The notes under the pieces are model-generated. The model searched no databases. It was given only the letters and a program-made list of their open reading frames with translations, and was not told the DNA's origin. This document shows positions 35,203 through 42,858 of a stretch of 64,000 nt of DNA, piece after piece. The position numbers and the translations under genes were made by a program. Numbering within the stretch: the stretch's first letter is position 1; every line of letters starts with the position of its first letter. The stretch is from Ferruginibacter sp. (GTDB lineage: Bacteria; Bacteroidota; Bacteroidia; Chitinophagales; Chitinophagaceae): contig JAHBTO010000001.1 in NCBI GenBank assembly GCA_019638525.1, forward strand, positions 682,001-746,000. The letters run 5' to 3'.

Positions 35203-35676
35203 TTAAAAATTTATAAGCGAAATAATTTCTTCTAAATATTTTTTATCAATCTCATCAAACTGGTTTACCGCTTCACTATCCACATCAAGTACGGCAACCA
35301 CCACATTATTTCGGATGATAGGCACCACAATCTCCGACCTTGATAAACTGCTGCAGGCAATATGGCCGGGAAATTTTTCTACATCATCAACAATTAGTGT
35401 TTGTACATTTTGCCATGCAGTGCCGCAAACGCCTCTTCCTTTTTTTATTCTTGTGCAGGCTACGGGTCCCTGGAAAGGGCCAAGCACTAATTCATCTTCC
35501 TTCACCAAATAAAAGCCAACCCATAACCATTTAAACTGCTCTTTAAGCGCTGCGGCTACATTTGCCAGGTTGGCTACAAGGTCGGGCTCGCCATCAAGTA
35601 AAGCTTTTATTTGTGGTATTAGCGATTGATAAATTTCTTCTTTTGTTCCTTGTATGATGGTTAAGTCTTCTGCCAT
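35203..35676 (-). CDS. msrC: Free methionine-(R)-sulfoxide reductase (fRMsr, GAF domain)
   Basis: 157 residues from ATG 35676. A GAF domain with the three redox Cys of fRMsr: Cys74 (PVACTRI), Cys84 (RGVCGTAW) and Cys108 (HIACSS), with the same spacing as in E. coli. It reduces free, not protein-bound, Met-R-sulfoxide, complementing MsrB at 13048. The open frame continues upstream to 35760, but that part lies in a 27-bp inverted repeat and upstream of a -7 box, so the shorter start is preferred. Confidence 0.9.
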   Translation of the reverse strand: MAEDLTIIQGTKEEIYQSLIPQIKALLDGEPDLVANLANVAAALKEQFKWLWVGFYLVKEDELVLGPFQGPVACTRIKKGRGVCGTAWQNVQTLIVDDVEKFPGHIACSSLSRSEIVVPIIRNNVVVAVLDVDSEAVNQFDEIDKKYLEEIISLINF

Positions 35677-35680
35677 GATG

Positions 35681-35688
35681 CAAAGATA
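35681..35688 (-). promoter_or_regulatory. -7 box TATCTTTG of the fRMsr gene, adjacent to the ATG
   Basis: An exact TAnnTTTG match on the minus strand, 4 nt before ATG 35676. The repeat arm begins 10 bp further upstream. Confidence 0.55.
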
Positions 35689-35697
35689 AGTTGAGTT

Positions 35698-35775
35698 GTC
35701 ATCCCGAACGCAGTGAGGGATATGTTGAACAATTGTACTAAAGCCCGGCATATCCCTCACTGCGTTCGGGATGAC
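35698..35775. repeat. REP-like element: perfect 27-bp inverted repeat
   Basis: The left arm (35698-35724) begins GTCATCCCGAACGCAGTGAG and the right arm (35749-35775) is its exact reverse complement, with a 24-nt loop. The GTCATCCCGAACG-AGTGAGGGAT core is one I recognise as a common dispersed intergenic palindrome in Bacteroidota and other phyla. It lies between the fRMsr gene and the CYTH gene (stop at 35783), immediately beside the fRMsr promoter. Confidence 0.85.
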
Positions 35776-35782
35776 ATAAAGG

Positions 35783-36298
35783 TTAGAGTTGAAAAATCAT
35801 ATCACTATAAGAAACCGAACAATAATCTTTTGCTTCAATGCCAAACAGGGCAGCATATTCATCACACTGCTGCTGCAGTTTTTGTTTGCCCATGGTTCCA
35901 TCTTTGTCAATGGCTTCCACTTCTACAAATGTTCCCAGGCCGGCTACTGTATCAAAATGAAATTTTACATTATCAATTAAATAAATCTTCCGTTGTTTAT
36001 CTACAATGGTTTTTATCCCAAGCGTTTTAACCAGGATTTCTTTTAGCGCTTTATCCGGTTTGTGTTGATACAATAATACATGGCTGGCTTTAGCGCTTGC
36101 TGTGTCTTCCCGTTCATAATGTATCAGAGCATTTTCAATATTTCCTTCCCGTAATTTCAACCGGCCCTGTTGAATATTAAAATAAGTATCTACCTGGTGA
36201 TCGTGTCCAACTAAAACTGGATGCCTCTGTTGCAGCAATGCTTCCAGCCCTGTTAGGTTATTGGTAACAGCTTTAAACTCGATGTTAAGTATTGGCAT
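35783..36298 (-). CDS. CYTH-domain protein (class IV adenylate cyclase/triphosphatase-like)
   Basis: 171 residues. The N terminus MPILNIEFKA matches the CYTH start, although the usual ExExK is NIEFK with the first Glu missing. Further family strands are YFNIQQGRLKLREGN, YEREDT, VDKQRKIYLIDNVKFHFDTVAGLGTFVEVEAID. CYTH proteins form a beta-tunnel that binds triphosphates; bacterial roles include triphosphatase and CyaB-type adenylate cyclase. The weakened first motif makes activity uncertain. The REP-like element follows directly downstream. Confidence 0.75.
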   Translation of the reverse strand: MPILNIEFKAVTNNLTGLEALLQQRHPVLVGHDHQVDTYFNIQQGRLKLREGNIENALIHYEREDTASAKASHVLLYQHKPDKALKEILVKTLGIKTIVDKQRKIYLIDNVKFHFDTVAGLGTFVEVEAIDKDGTMGKQKLQQQCDEYAALFGIEAKDYCSVSYSDMIFQL

Positions 36299-36323
36299 AA
36301 CGCTAAGTTATGAACCTGTTTTG

Positions 36324-36354
36324 AAAAAAGCAGGCCGCCTTAAAAAAGGCGGCC
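36324..36354 (-). terminator. Strong terminator after the mini-ORF / sorting-domain remnant
   Basis: GGCCGCCTT and AAGGCGGCC form a perfect 9-bp stem with a 4-nt loop; the minus strand then has TGC and TTTTTT. It ends transcripts arriving from 36384-36643 and insulates the CYTH gene. Confidence 0.8.
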
Positions 36355-36383
36355 ATGTTTAAGCAAGAGAGATAATATAAATT

Positions 36384-36443
36384 TTAGCCAAAAACAATCA
36401 CAATCAAAACAATGATGATGATTACAATATCCTTTTTCTCCAT
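36384..36443 (-). CDS. Candidate 19-residue hydrophobic peptide
   Basis: ATG to TAA encodes MEKKDIVIIIIVLIVIVFG: a short charged head and an unbroken hydrophobic run. It begins 5 nt after the stop of the T9SS-like remnant and is followed 30 nt later by a strong terminator, so it would be part of a real transcript. It may be a small membrane peptide; it may also be a chance frame in AT-rich DNA. No Shine-Dalgarno is seen, as is normal for this phylum. Confidence 0.35.
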   Translation of the reverse strand: MEKKDIVIIIIVLIVIVFG

Positions 36444-36448
36444 TATGT

Positions 36449-36643
36449 TTATTGTTTCACAATTTTTAAAACTTCTTTATTGTTGAGCTTGATAAAATAA
36501 ACCCCGTTAGTGTATCTGCTCAAATTAACCTGCTGACTGCTTGTTGTAATCTTTACGCTTTCCAGCAACCGGCCATTGATATCATATACAACAGCAATGG
36601 TATTGAAATGTACCCCTTCATGTGAAGGATAAAAATAATCCAT
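36449..36643 (-). pseudogene. Orphan T9SS type A C-terminal sorting domain remnant
   Basis: The frame ends VVYDINGRLLESVKI, then VNLSRYTNGVYFIKLNN and KEVLKIVKQ-stop, the classic type IX sorting domain that closes secreted Bacteroidota proteins. Only about 60 residues remain; before that the frame (DYFYPSHEGVHF) has no signal peptide or catalytic part, and upstream it runs antisense into the histidine kinase gene. It looks like the surviving tail of a secreted protein lost when this locus was rearranged. A later stop-free extension to 36889 is antisense shadow. Confidence 0.6.
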
Positions 36644-36679
36644 TTGGATAAGAAGAAAATTTAAACCGGAAATCGTATT

Positions 36680-39600
36680 TTGAGTGGAATAAAACAGGCG
36701 CCATTGAGGAATAAAAAGCTGTTGATTTGCTGCATTCTTACTATTGCCATGGGCACAAAGGCACAAACCATTGAGCGGTTTAATTCGTTCAGCTATAGTG
36801 TAAATGAAGGGTTGCTGCAAAGCACTATAACAGATATGGCTTTTGACAAAAACAATTTTTGCTGGATAGGTTTCCCCAACGGCATTCAAAAATTTGATGG
36901 AAAAAATTTTACTACAATACCCATACAGGAAGGGCTACCTGATGATAAGTTTGTAATTTTTTTCAGGTGTAAAAACGGCGACCTGCTCATCAGCCATTCA
37001 ATGGGAGTAAGTAAATATGAAATTGCCACCAACAAGTTCAAACTGGTATATCAGGGCAAAACAAATGACCGCATAAAAATGCGCTTTATAGGCGAAGATG
37101 AAAACATCATTTATTTATATGATGAAGCCTTAACGATAATAGGGTTAAGCGCCGATGACTATCGCATGGTATCAAAAACCAACAGTAACCTGCTTAATTA
37201 TTCACTCAATACCGATTATTTTCCGATAGCAAGTGAAAACATTATTAATCACCGGGCGGCATTCCTTATCAAATCAAACCTGTACCTGTGGGATCTTAAA
37301 AAGCAGTCATTAATCTCCCGGTCCGATTCTATCCCCTCCGTTTCTTTATTTTTTCTGCGCCTGAAATCATCCAACGAGGTATTATACTATTCCACTAAGA
37401 TAAATAATGCACTTCAGGTGTATAATTTCAGCACAAAAGCAAATACAATTATACGGGTTAAGGGAAAAGATGATGAAAAAATTGCACGTTGTGAAATACA
37501 TCAATGGCAAAATAAAACTTTGATATCCTTTAATGGTAAGCTCTATGAAACCGACAGTACATTACGGGAGTTAAAAGCCGAGTTGGTTAACTTCCAGAAC
37601 AAACCGTTTGTAGAAACAAAAAATATTTGGGGCATCAGGGAAGACAATTACGGTAATCTTTACCTGCTAAGTGTTACGTCAGGTATCCGCAAAATCATCA
37701 GGAACAACTACCCGGTTAAGTATTACGGTAATGATGTAAATGGAAATAATAATTCGATGTCCATTTTACCAGATAAGATAAACAACCGTGTATTGATAGG
37801 CACATTCGAGGGAGGGTTGCTCATTTTTGACACACTTCAGCACCTGGTGAAACAAATAAACATATTGCCCGGTTATGGTAAAGGGTTTACCCTTAACACA
37901 ATCATTAAAAATAATAAGGGAGGATACCTGTTGTTCATCAACGGACAAAAAAAAGTTTGGCAGTTAAATGAAAACCTTTCTCAGTTAAAACCGATAAAAA
38001 TCTCCACTTATTTGCCGGAAGAAAAAAGCGGGATACATTTTTTTGGTACTACCCTGTACTGGGATGAAAAAACTGCCATTGCCCTTACCCAAAGCATGTT
38101 GTACACAATAAATTTTAACCAGGGCATTGTATCTGAACACCAGGTAACTCAATCCTATACCATGGGCGGACTAAAGTATGGCGATAAGATTATTACACAT
38201 GCCAACAATGAACTTATTTTCCTGGATGCAGAAACAATTAAAGAAATAAAAAGAATCCCCTTTAAGAACACAGGTAATGTTAGGTGCTTTGCACAAGACA
38301 GTGCAAAACATATTTATGTGGGCAGTAATAATGGGGTTTTTAAAATTGACAGCACCGGTAAAGTATTAAAACATTTAACAAAAGAAGATGGATTGCCGGA
38401 TGATTGTATTTATGCGATGATGTTTGACCAACAAGGGTTTTTATGGTGCAGCACCAATAAAGGTATTTTTAAACTGAACAACGATGGCAGTTTACTGCAA
38501 CTTACAAAAGAAGATGGTTTGCAGGAAAACGAATTTAATACCAACACCGTTGCAGAAGCTGCTGATGGCGAATTATTCTTTGGCGGCGTAAATGGTGTAA
38601 GCAGTTTTTACCCTAAAGAAATAAGCAGTTTTGAAGATAAGGTTAACCTTTTTATTTCAAAAATTATGGTTAATAACAGTGAGTACACACCAGGCACCGC
38701 TGTTTGGAACATTAAAAAACTGGAACTTCCTTATAACCGCAACTCTTTATCTTTTGATTTTATAGCTATGGGCAATAATAACCCCGACCAATATATTTAT
38801 CAATACATGATGACCGGGATAGATAATGAATGGATACAAAACAAAGGTATGCAGCAAGTACGTTATTCTTTACCCCCGGGCAAATATGTGTTAAAACTGT
38901 ACGCTTCTCATGTTTTTGATAAAGAAGCAAAGCCTATGAAGGAAATACATATCAGTATCCTTCCACCGTTTTGGAAATCGTGGTGGTTTCGTACTATGTT
39001 GGGGATGTTGTTAATATTTGGTATTGCATATACAGTTAACAGGTACATAAAAAGTAAATACGAAAAAAAACTATTGCAGTTGGAAAGCGAACATAAGATA
39101 CAATTAGAAAGAGAACGCATTTCACGTGACCTTCATGACAGCATTGGCGCTTATGCAAATGCCGTACTATATAATACCGAATTGTTGCAGAAAGAAGAAG
39201 ATACTAACGAAAAACAGGAGCTGATGAATGATTTGAAATATGCATCAAAAGATATCATCACATCTTTAAGAGAAACCGTTTGGGCTTTAAAAAAAGAATA
39301 CTATACAGAAGAAGAATGTTTTCTCCGTATCAGGAATTTTATGCAAACACTAACAAGGTACTATCCACAAATTAAGTTTGTAACAGAAGGCGAAGCCCCG
39401 GCGGGCAAACAATTACTCCATGCAAAAGCGCTTAATGTGGTTAGGATAGTGCAGGAAGCCGTTACCAATGCCATCAAACATGCAGCCCCAAGCCGCATTA
39501 CTATTAACAGCAGTAAAAAAGAAGATAATTGGTTATTGCAGGTTAATAGCAATGGTAAAGGATTTAATTATGATGAAATTAAAAATAACGGACAGGGTAA

Positions 39601-39700
39601 CGGGCTACAAAACATGAAAGACAGGGCAAAAGAATCGGGGTTTGACATTTATATTGAATCTTCTGAAAACAGTGGCACCAATGTGAGTTTATTGATTTAA
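36680..39700 (+). CDS. Sensor histidine kinase with N-terminal two-component propeller (HisKA_3)
   Basis: 1006 residues. Signal peptide with LLICCILTIAMGTKA; residues about 25-640 hold repeated seven-bladed propeller units (ITDMAFDKNNFCWIGFPNGIQKFDGK, IYVGSNNGVFKI, FLWCSTNKGIFKL); residues about 665-760 a Y_Y_Y immunoglobulin-like domain (NSLSFDFIAM ... QVRYSLPPGKYVLKLYA); one transmembrane helix at about 770-790; then HisKA_3 with phospho-acceptor His819 (SRDLHDSIGAYANA) and an HATPase (VQEAVTNAIKHA, NGKGF, NGQGNGLQNMKDRA). The start is TTG 36680; the frame is closed by a stop 15 nt upstream and the next ATG would cut the signal peptide. It is 60 bp before its likely partner regulator. Confidence 0.88.
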   Translation: MSGIKQAPLRNKKLLICCILTIAMGTKAQTIERFNSFSYSVNEGLLQSTITDMAFDKNNFCWIGFPNGIQKFDGKNFTTIPIQEGLPDDKFVIFFRCKNGDLLISHSMGVSKYEIATNKFKLVYQGKTNDRIKMRFIGEDENIIYLYDEALTIIGLSADDYRMVSKTNSNLLNYSLNTDYFPIASENIINHRAAFLIKSNLYLWDLKKQSLISRSDSIPSVSLFFLRLKSSNEVLYYSTKINNALQVYNFSTKANTIIRVKGKDDEKIARCEIHQWQNKTLISFNGKLYETDSTLRELKAELVNFQNKPFVETKNIWGIREDNYGNLYLLSVTSGIRKIIRNNYPVKYYGNDVNGNNNSMSILPDKINNRVLIGTFEGGLLIFDTLQHLVKQINILPGYGKGFTLNTIIKNNKGGYLLFINGQKKVWQLNENLSQLKPIKISTYLPEEKSGIHFFGTTLYWDEKTAIALTQSMLYTINFNQGIVSEHQVTQSYTMGGLKYGDKIITHANNELIFLDAETIKEIKRIPFKNTGNVRCFAQDSAKHIYVGSNNGVFKIDSTGKVLKHLTKEDGLPDDCIYAMMFDQQGFLWCSTNKGIFKLNNDGSLLQLTKEDGLQENEFNTNTVAEAADGELFFGGVNGVSSFYPKEISSFEDKVNLFISKIMVNNSEYTPGTAVWNIKKLELPYNRNSLSFDFIAMGNNNPDQYIYQYMMTGIDNEWIQNKGMQQVRYSLPPGKYVLKLYASHVFDKEAKPMKEIHISILPPFWKSWWFRTMLGMLLIFGIAYTVNRYIKSKYEKKLLQLESEHKIQLERERISRDLHDSIGAYANAVLYNTELLQKEEDTNEKQELMNDLKYASKDIITSLRETVWALKKEYYTEEECFLRIRNFMQTLTRYYPQIKFVTEGEAPAGKQLLHAKALNVVRIVQEAVTNAIKHAAPSRITINSSKKEDNWLLQVNSNGKGFNYDEIKNNGQGNGLQNMKDRAKESGFDIYIESSENSGTNVSLLI

Positions 39701-39760
39701 TGGTATCCGAATGGATTATTTGAATAAAAATATTTTAATTATTAGTTTGCAAAACATTTT

Positions 39761-40438
39761 ATGCCGATAAAAGTTGCCATTATAGACGATAAAGCCAGTA
39801 ACCGAAATATCATAAAAGATAAGCTGGTAAGGAACAACCTTTTTGAAGTGATATTAACAGCACAGGATGGGAAAGATTTTTTGCAGCAGATGAAATTACT
39901 GCCTGCTGTTGATTGGCCCGATGTGGCATTGATGGACCTGGAGATGCCGAACATGGATGGTGTGGATGCCATTGCTTCCGGCTCTTCTTTCTTCCCTTCG
40001 GTGAAATTTGTTGTACTCACCATTTTTGATGATGAGGATAAGATTTTTAAAGCAATAAAAGCCGGTGCATTTGGCTACCTGCTAAAAGATGAAAGTGCTG
40101 AAAATATTGCCGAAATGCTTTGGCAGATGCATGAAAGCGGTGCCGGGCCTGTTTCGCCGGGTATTGCACATAAGATTTTGCAGTTAGTGCAAAACAACGA
40201 TCTTAAAATACTTCAAAAACAAAACAGTGCCGAATCAAAAACTTTTTTTGATCTTACAGAAAGAGAAAGAGAGATACTTGAATTACTGGTGCAGGGCCTG
40301 TCGTATAAAGAGATAGGAGGGCATTTAAACATCAGTACCAATACGGCCAAAAAACATGTAATTAATATTTACGAGAAACTGCATGTTAATAGCCGGGCGC
40401 AGGCATTACACCTTGCATACGAGAAGGGGTTACTATAA
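39761..40438 (+). CDS. NarL/FixJ-type response regulator
   Basis: 225 residues. The receiver domain has the acidic pair IIDD (9-10), phospho-acceptor Asp59 (ALMDLEMP), the Thr in VVLTIFDD and Lys in YLLKDE. The C-terminal LuxR-type helix-turn-helix is LTEREREILELLVQGLSYKEIGGHLNISTNTAKKHV. It should be phosphorylated by the adjacent HisKA_3 kinase and bind DNA as a dimer. The target genes are not known. A terminator follows the gene directly. Confidence 0.93.
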   Translation: MPIKVAIIDDKASNRNIIKDKLVRNNLFEVILTAQDGKDFLQQMKLLPAVDWPDVALMDLEMPNMDGVDAIASGSSFFPSVKFVVLTIFDDEDKIFKAIKAGAFGYLLKDESAENIAEMLWQMHESGAGPVSPGIAHKILQLVQNNDLKILQKQNSAESKTFFDLTEREREILELLVQGLSYKEIGGHLNISTNTAKKHVINIYEKLHVNSRAQALHLAYEKGLL

Positions 40439-40440
40439 AT

Positions 40441-40475
40441 AAAAAGCCCCGTAACAAATGTTGCAGGGCTTTTTT
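40441..40475. terminator. Bidirectional terminator between response regulator and S46 peptidase
   Basis: AAAAAGCCC and GGGCTTTTT close a stem with a partly paired interior (AAC/GTT) and loop AAAT. A run on one side, T run on the other; it lies 3 nt after the regulator stop and 17 bp before the convergent peptidase stop. Confidence 0.8.
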
Positions 40476-40491
40476 ATTATTCAGTTATTCA

Positions 40492-42654
40492 TCACCTCAC
40501 CAGCTTCAGTTCATTAATGATATTTTTGGCGCCGCCAAGTTTATCAATACACCAAAGTACATAACGTACATCTACACAAATAGTGCGGTTAAGGTCTTTA
40601 TCAAAAGCAATTTTATGGCTTAATGCCTCGTAGTTGCCATCAAAAGCAAGGCCAATTAAATTGCCATTACCATCTATAACCGGGCTGCCGCTATTACCAC
40701 CGGTGATGTCGTTGGTGGTAATAAAGTTTATGACAAGGTCGTTACGGCTTTTATCAATGTACTGGCCAAAGTCTCTTTTCTTTAGCAATTCAATTTGGTT
40801 TGCCGGCAGGTTAAACTCATAATCGCCGGGTATATATTTTTCCAATATGCCCTTGCTGGTAGTTACATAATCGTAATGTACGGCATCACGTGGGTTATAA
40901 CTTTTTACATTGCCATAACTTACCCTCATGCTAAAGTTAGCATCGGGATACATTTTTTTAACAGCAGCCGGGTTCATCTCCATAATACCCTTCATGTACA
41001 ACCTGCCCAACTCATCGTTTTTATTGCGAAAAGCTGAGTACAGGGATGCATATTTGCCGGTATAGTTTTTAATAAATGCCGATGCATAAGCAAATGCCGG
41101 ATCTTCCTGCAAGGCTGCAGCAGTTGGGGCAGCGGCAAAAGCGCTCCACCGGGCATCATCAAGCAACATTGTTTTTGCAAAAACATCATGCGCCCATTTT
41201 TTAAATGTGGCTTCATCGTTTAAACTGCCGTAAGCAGCTTTTATGCTTTCGTAAAAACCAATAGGGTGCTGGCTTTTATCTACATCGTTATAAAACATCA
41301 TACAGGTTGCAGCCAAAATCTTTTCATCGCTTGGCAGGTCTTCTTTTTCTTTAAAGCTTGCACGGCTTTGTGCGGCAGCCTTTATAGCTTTTTCTTTTTC
41401 AGCAGCAGGTGTTGTATTGTCAAGCAGTTTAGCTTCAAGCGATGCCAGGCCCGATGCAGCCCCTGCAAGGTGCGAACCTAATATCCCTTCAATTAAATAT
41501 TGCCGCTGTTTTGCATAGGGTGTCCAATCGGCATAATTTTTTGCATAGTCCTGTAAAATGTTTTCAAATTCGGGTTTACCTTTTGCCCATGCTTCAAATT
41601 TATTTTCAAACGCTTTCTTTTGGTCGTACACATGATACTTGATAAGTTGCTTGGTTTCGCCATCAAAAAATTTCCAATAGTTGGCAACACTTGCATAGTT
41701 ATCGGCCAGTTTTAATTTTACTGCAGGGTCTTTTATCATTTGCTCGTGCATATATTTTAAACGAACATCACGTAAACCAACTAAAGAGGGGTTTTCAATT
41801 TCGTTTTTCAGTTTTATACCATAGCTTATTTCGTAGCGGTTGGTGCTGCCGGGATAGCCGTAAATCATTGAATAATCACCGTCTTTTAATCCTTTTATAC
41901 TTACCGGTAAAAAGTATTTTGGTTTTAATGGCACATTGTCTTTACTGTATTCGGCAGGTTTACCATCCTTACTTGTGTAAACCCTAAAAATGGAGAAATC
42001 GCCAGTATGGCGTGGCCACTCCCAGTTATCTGTATCGCCGCCAAATTTACCAACGCTTTCGGGTGGAGCGCCTACCAACCTTATATCCCTGTAAGTTTTG
42101 TACACGTACATGATGTGCTGATTACCTTTAAACATAGCATATATTCTTCCGGCAAGCCCGTTTTCTTTATCAGCAACTTTATCGGTAATTGATTTGTAAA
42201 CATCGCCTATTTTTTTCGACCTTTCTTCATAGCTCAATCCTTTTAAAGCATCTTCCACTTCTTTTGTTACATCTACAATACGGTCTAAAAACTGCACCGT
42301 AAGATTGCTTTGTATTTCCTGGTCTTTGTTATAAGCATAAAATCCATCGGCTAAATAATTGTGCTCAACTGTGCTGGCCCTCGATATAGCCGAGTATCCG
42401 CAATGGTGGTTTGTAAAAATCAAACCCTGGCTGCTTACAATTTCGCCGGTACAACCGCCGCCAAAAATGATAATGGCATCTTTAATAGATGCTTTGTTGA
42501 TAGAGTATAACTGCTCGGGTGTAAGCTTTAATCCACGTTTAACCATATCGGCATATACTTGCTTGCCAAGCAGCATCGGCAGCCACATACCTTCATCGGC
42601 CTGTGCTTTAAAAAGGCTAATTGAAAGCAAGGCCATAATAAATAACTTCTTCAT
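40492..42654 (-). CDS. S46 family dipeptidyl peptidase, DPP7 type
   Basis: 720 residues with signal peptide MKKLFIMALLSISLFKAQA. The chymotrypsin-like double barrel is interrupted by a helical domain. The catalytic His is in TNHHCGY (near residue 84) and the catalytic Ser in DITGGNSGSPV. The specificity residue after the Ser strand reads LAFDGNYEAL: Gly, as in DPP7 (hydrophobic P1), rather than the Arg of DPP11 (Asp/Glu P1). It releases dipeptides from peptide N termini in the periplasm, feeding peptide-based growth. Confidence 0.9.
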   Translation of the reverse strand: MKKLFIMALLSISLFKAQADEGMWLPMLLGKQVYADMVKRGLKLTPEQLYSINKASIKDAIIIFGGGCTGEIVSSQGLIFTNHHCGYSAISRASTVEHNYLADGFYAYNKDQEIQSNLTVQFLDRIVDVTKEVEDALKGLSYEERSKKIGDVYKSITDKVADKENGLAGRIYAMFKGNQHIMYVYKTYRDIRLVGAPPESVGKFGGDTDNWEWPRHTGDFSIFRVYTSKDGKPAEYSKDNVPLKPKYFLPVSIKGLKDGDYSMIYGYPGSTNRYEISYGIKLKNEIENPSLVGLRDVRLKYMHEQMIKDPAVKLKLADNYASVANYWKFFDGETKQLIKYHVYDQKKAFENKFEAWAKGKPEFENILQDYAKNYADWTPYAKQRQYLIEGILGSHLAGAASGLASLEAKLLDNTTPAAEKEKAIKAAAQSRASFKEKEDLPSDEKILAATCMMFYNDVDKSQHPIGFYESIKAAYGSLNDEATFKKWAHDVFAKTMLLDDARWSAFAAAPTAAALQEDPAFAYASAFIKNYTGKYASLYSAFRNKNDELGRLYMKGIMEMNPAAVKKMYPDANFSMRVSYGNVKSYNPRDAVHYDYVTTSKGILEKYIPGDYEFNLPANQIELLKKRDFGQYIDKSRNDLVINFITTNDITGGNSGSPVIDGNGNLIGLAFDGNYEALSHKIAFDKDLNRTICVDVRYVLWCIDKLGGAKNIINELKLVR

Positions 42655-42828
42655 ATTTCTTTGTTTTTAGTAGAGGGCTAATTTAGTTATTATTTGGTAA
42701 ACAAGCCCGGCTTCATCTATTTGAAATACAGTAGTTTTTTTTATTGAATGAAAATTTTTTGTTTTTAACATTCAACATTCATACTACATCTTTATACAAG
42801 ATAAAAGATGCCGAGACTGTTATTTTTT

Positions 42829-42836
42829 TATCTTTG
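42829..42836 (+). promoter_or_regulatory. -7 box TATCTTTG of the second GH3 gene
   Basis: An exact TAnnTTTG match, 22 nt before ATG 42859. Confidence 0.45.
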
Positions 42837-42858
42837 TTTTATAACCACTTAACTGCCG

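Noticed and set aside
35677..35760. N-terminal extension of the fRMsr gene (MRDMPGFSTIVQH...)
   Set aside because: It is translated from the REP-like inverted repeat and lies upstream of the gene's own -7 box; Cys spacing matches the family from ATG 35676.
36449..36889. 146-residue minus-strand frame covering the T9SS-like remnant
   Set aside because: Only the first ~195 bp (36449-36643) look like protein; the rest is antisense to the histidine kinase signal peptide and propeller.
42741..42780. TTGAATG / CATTCAA inverted repeat upstream of GH3 copy 2 as an operator
   Set aside because: A 7-bp arm in very AT-rich DNA with a 19-nt spacer is expected by chance; no other support.
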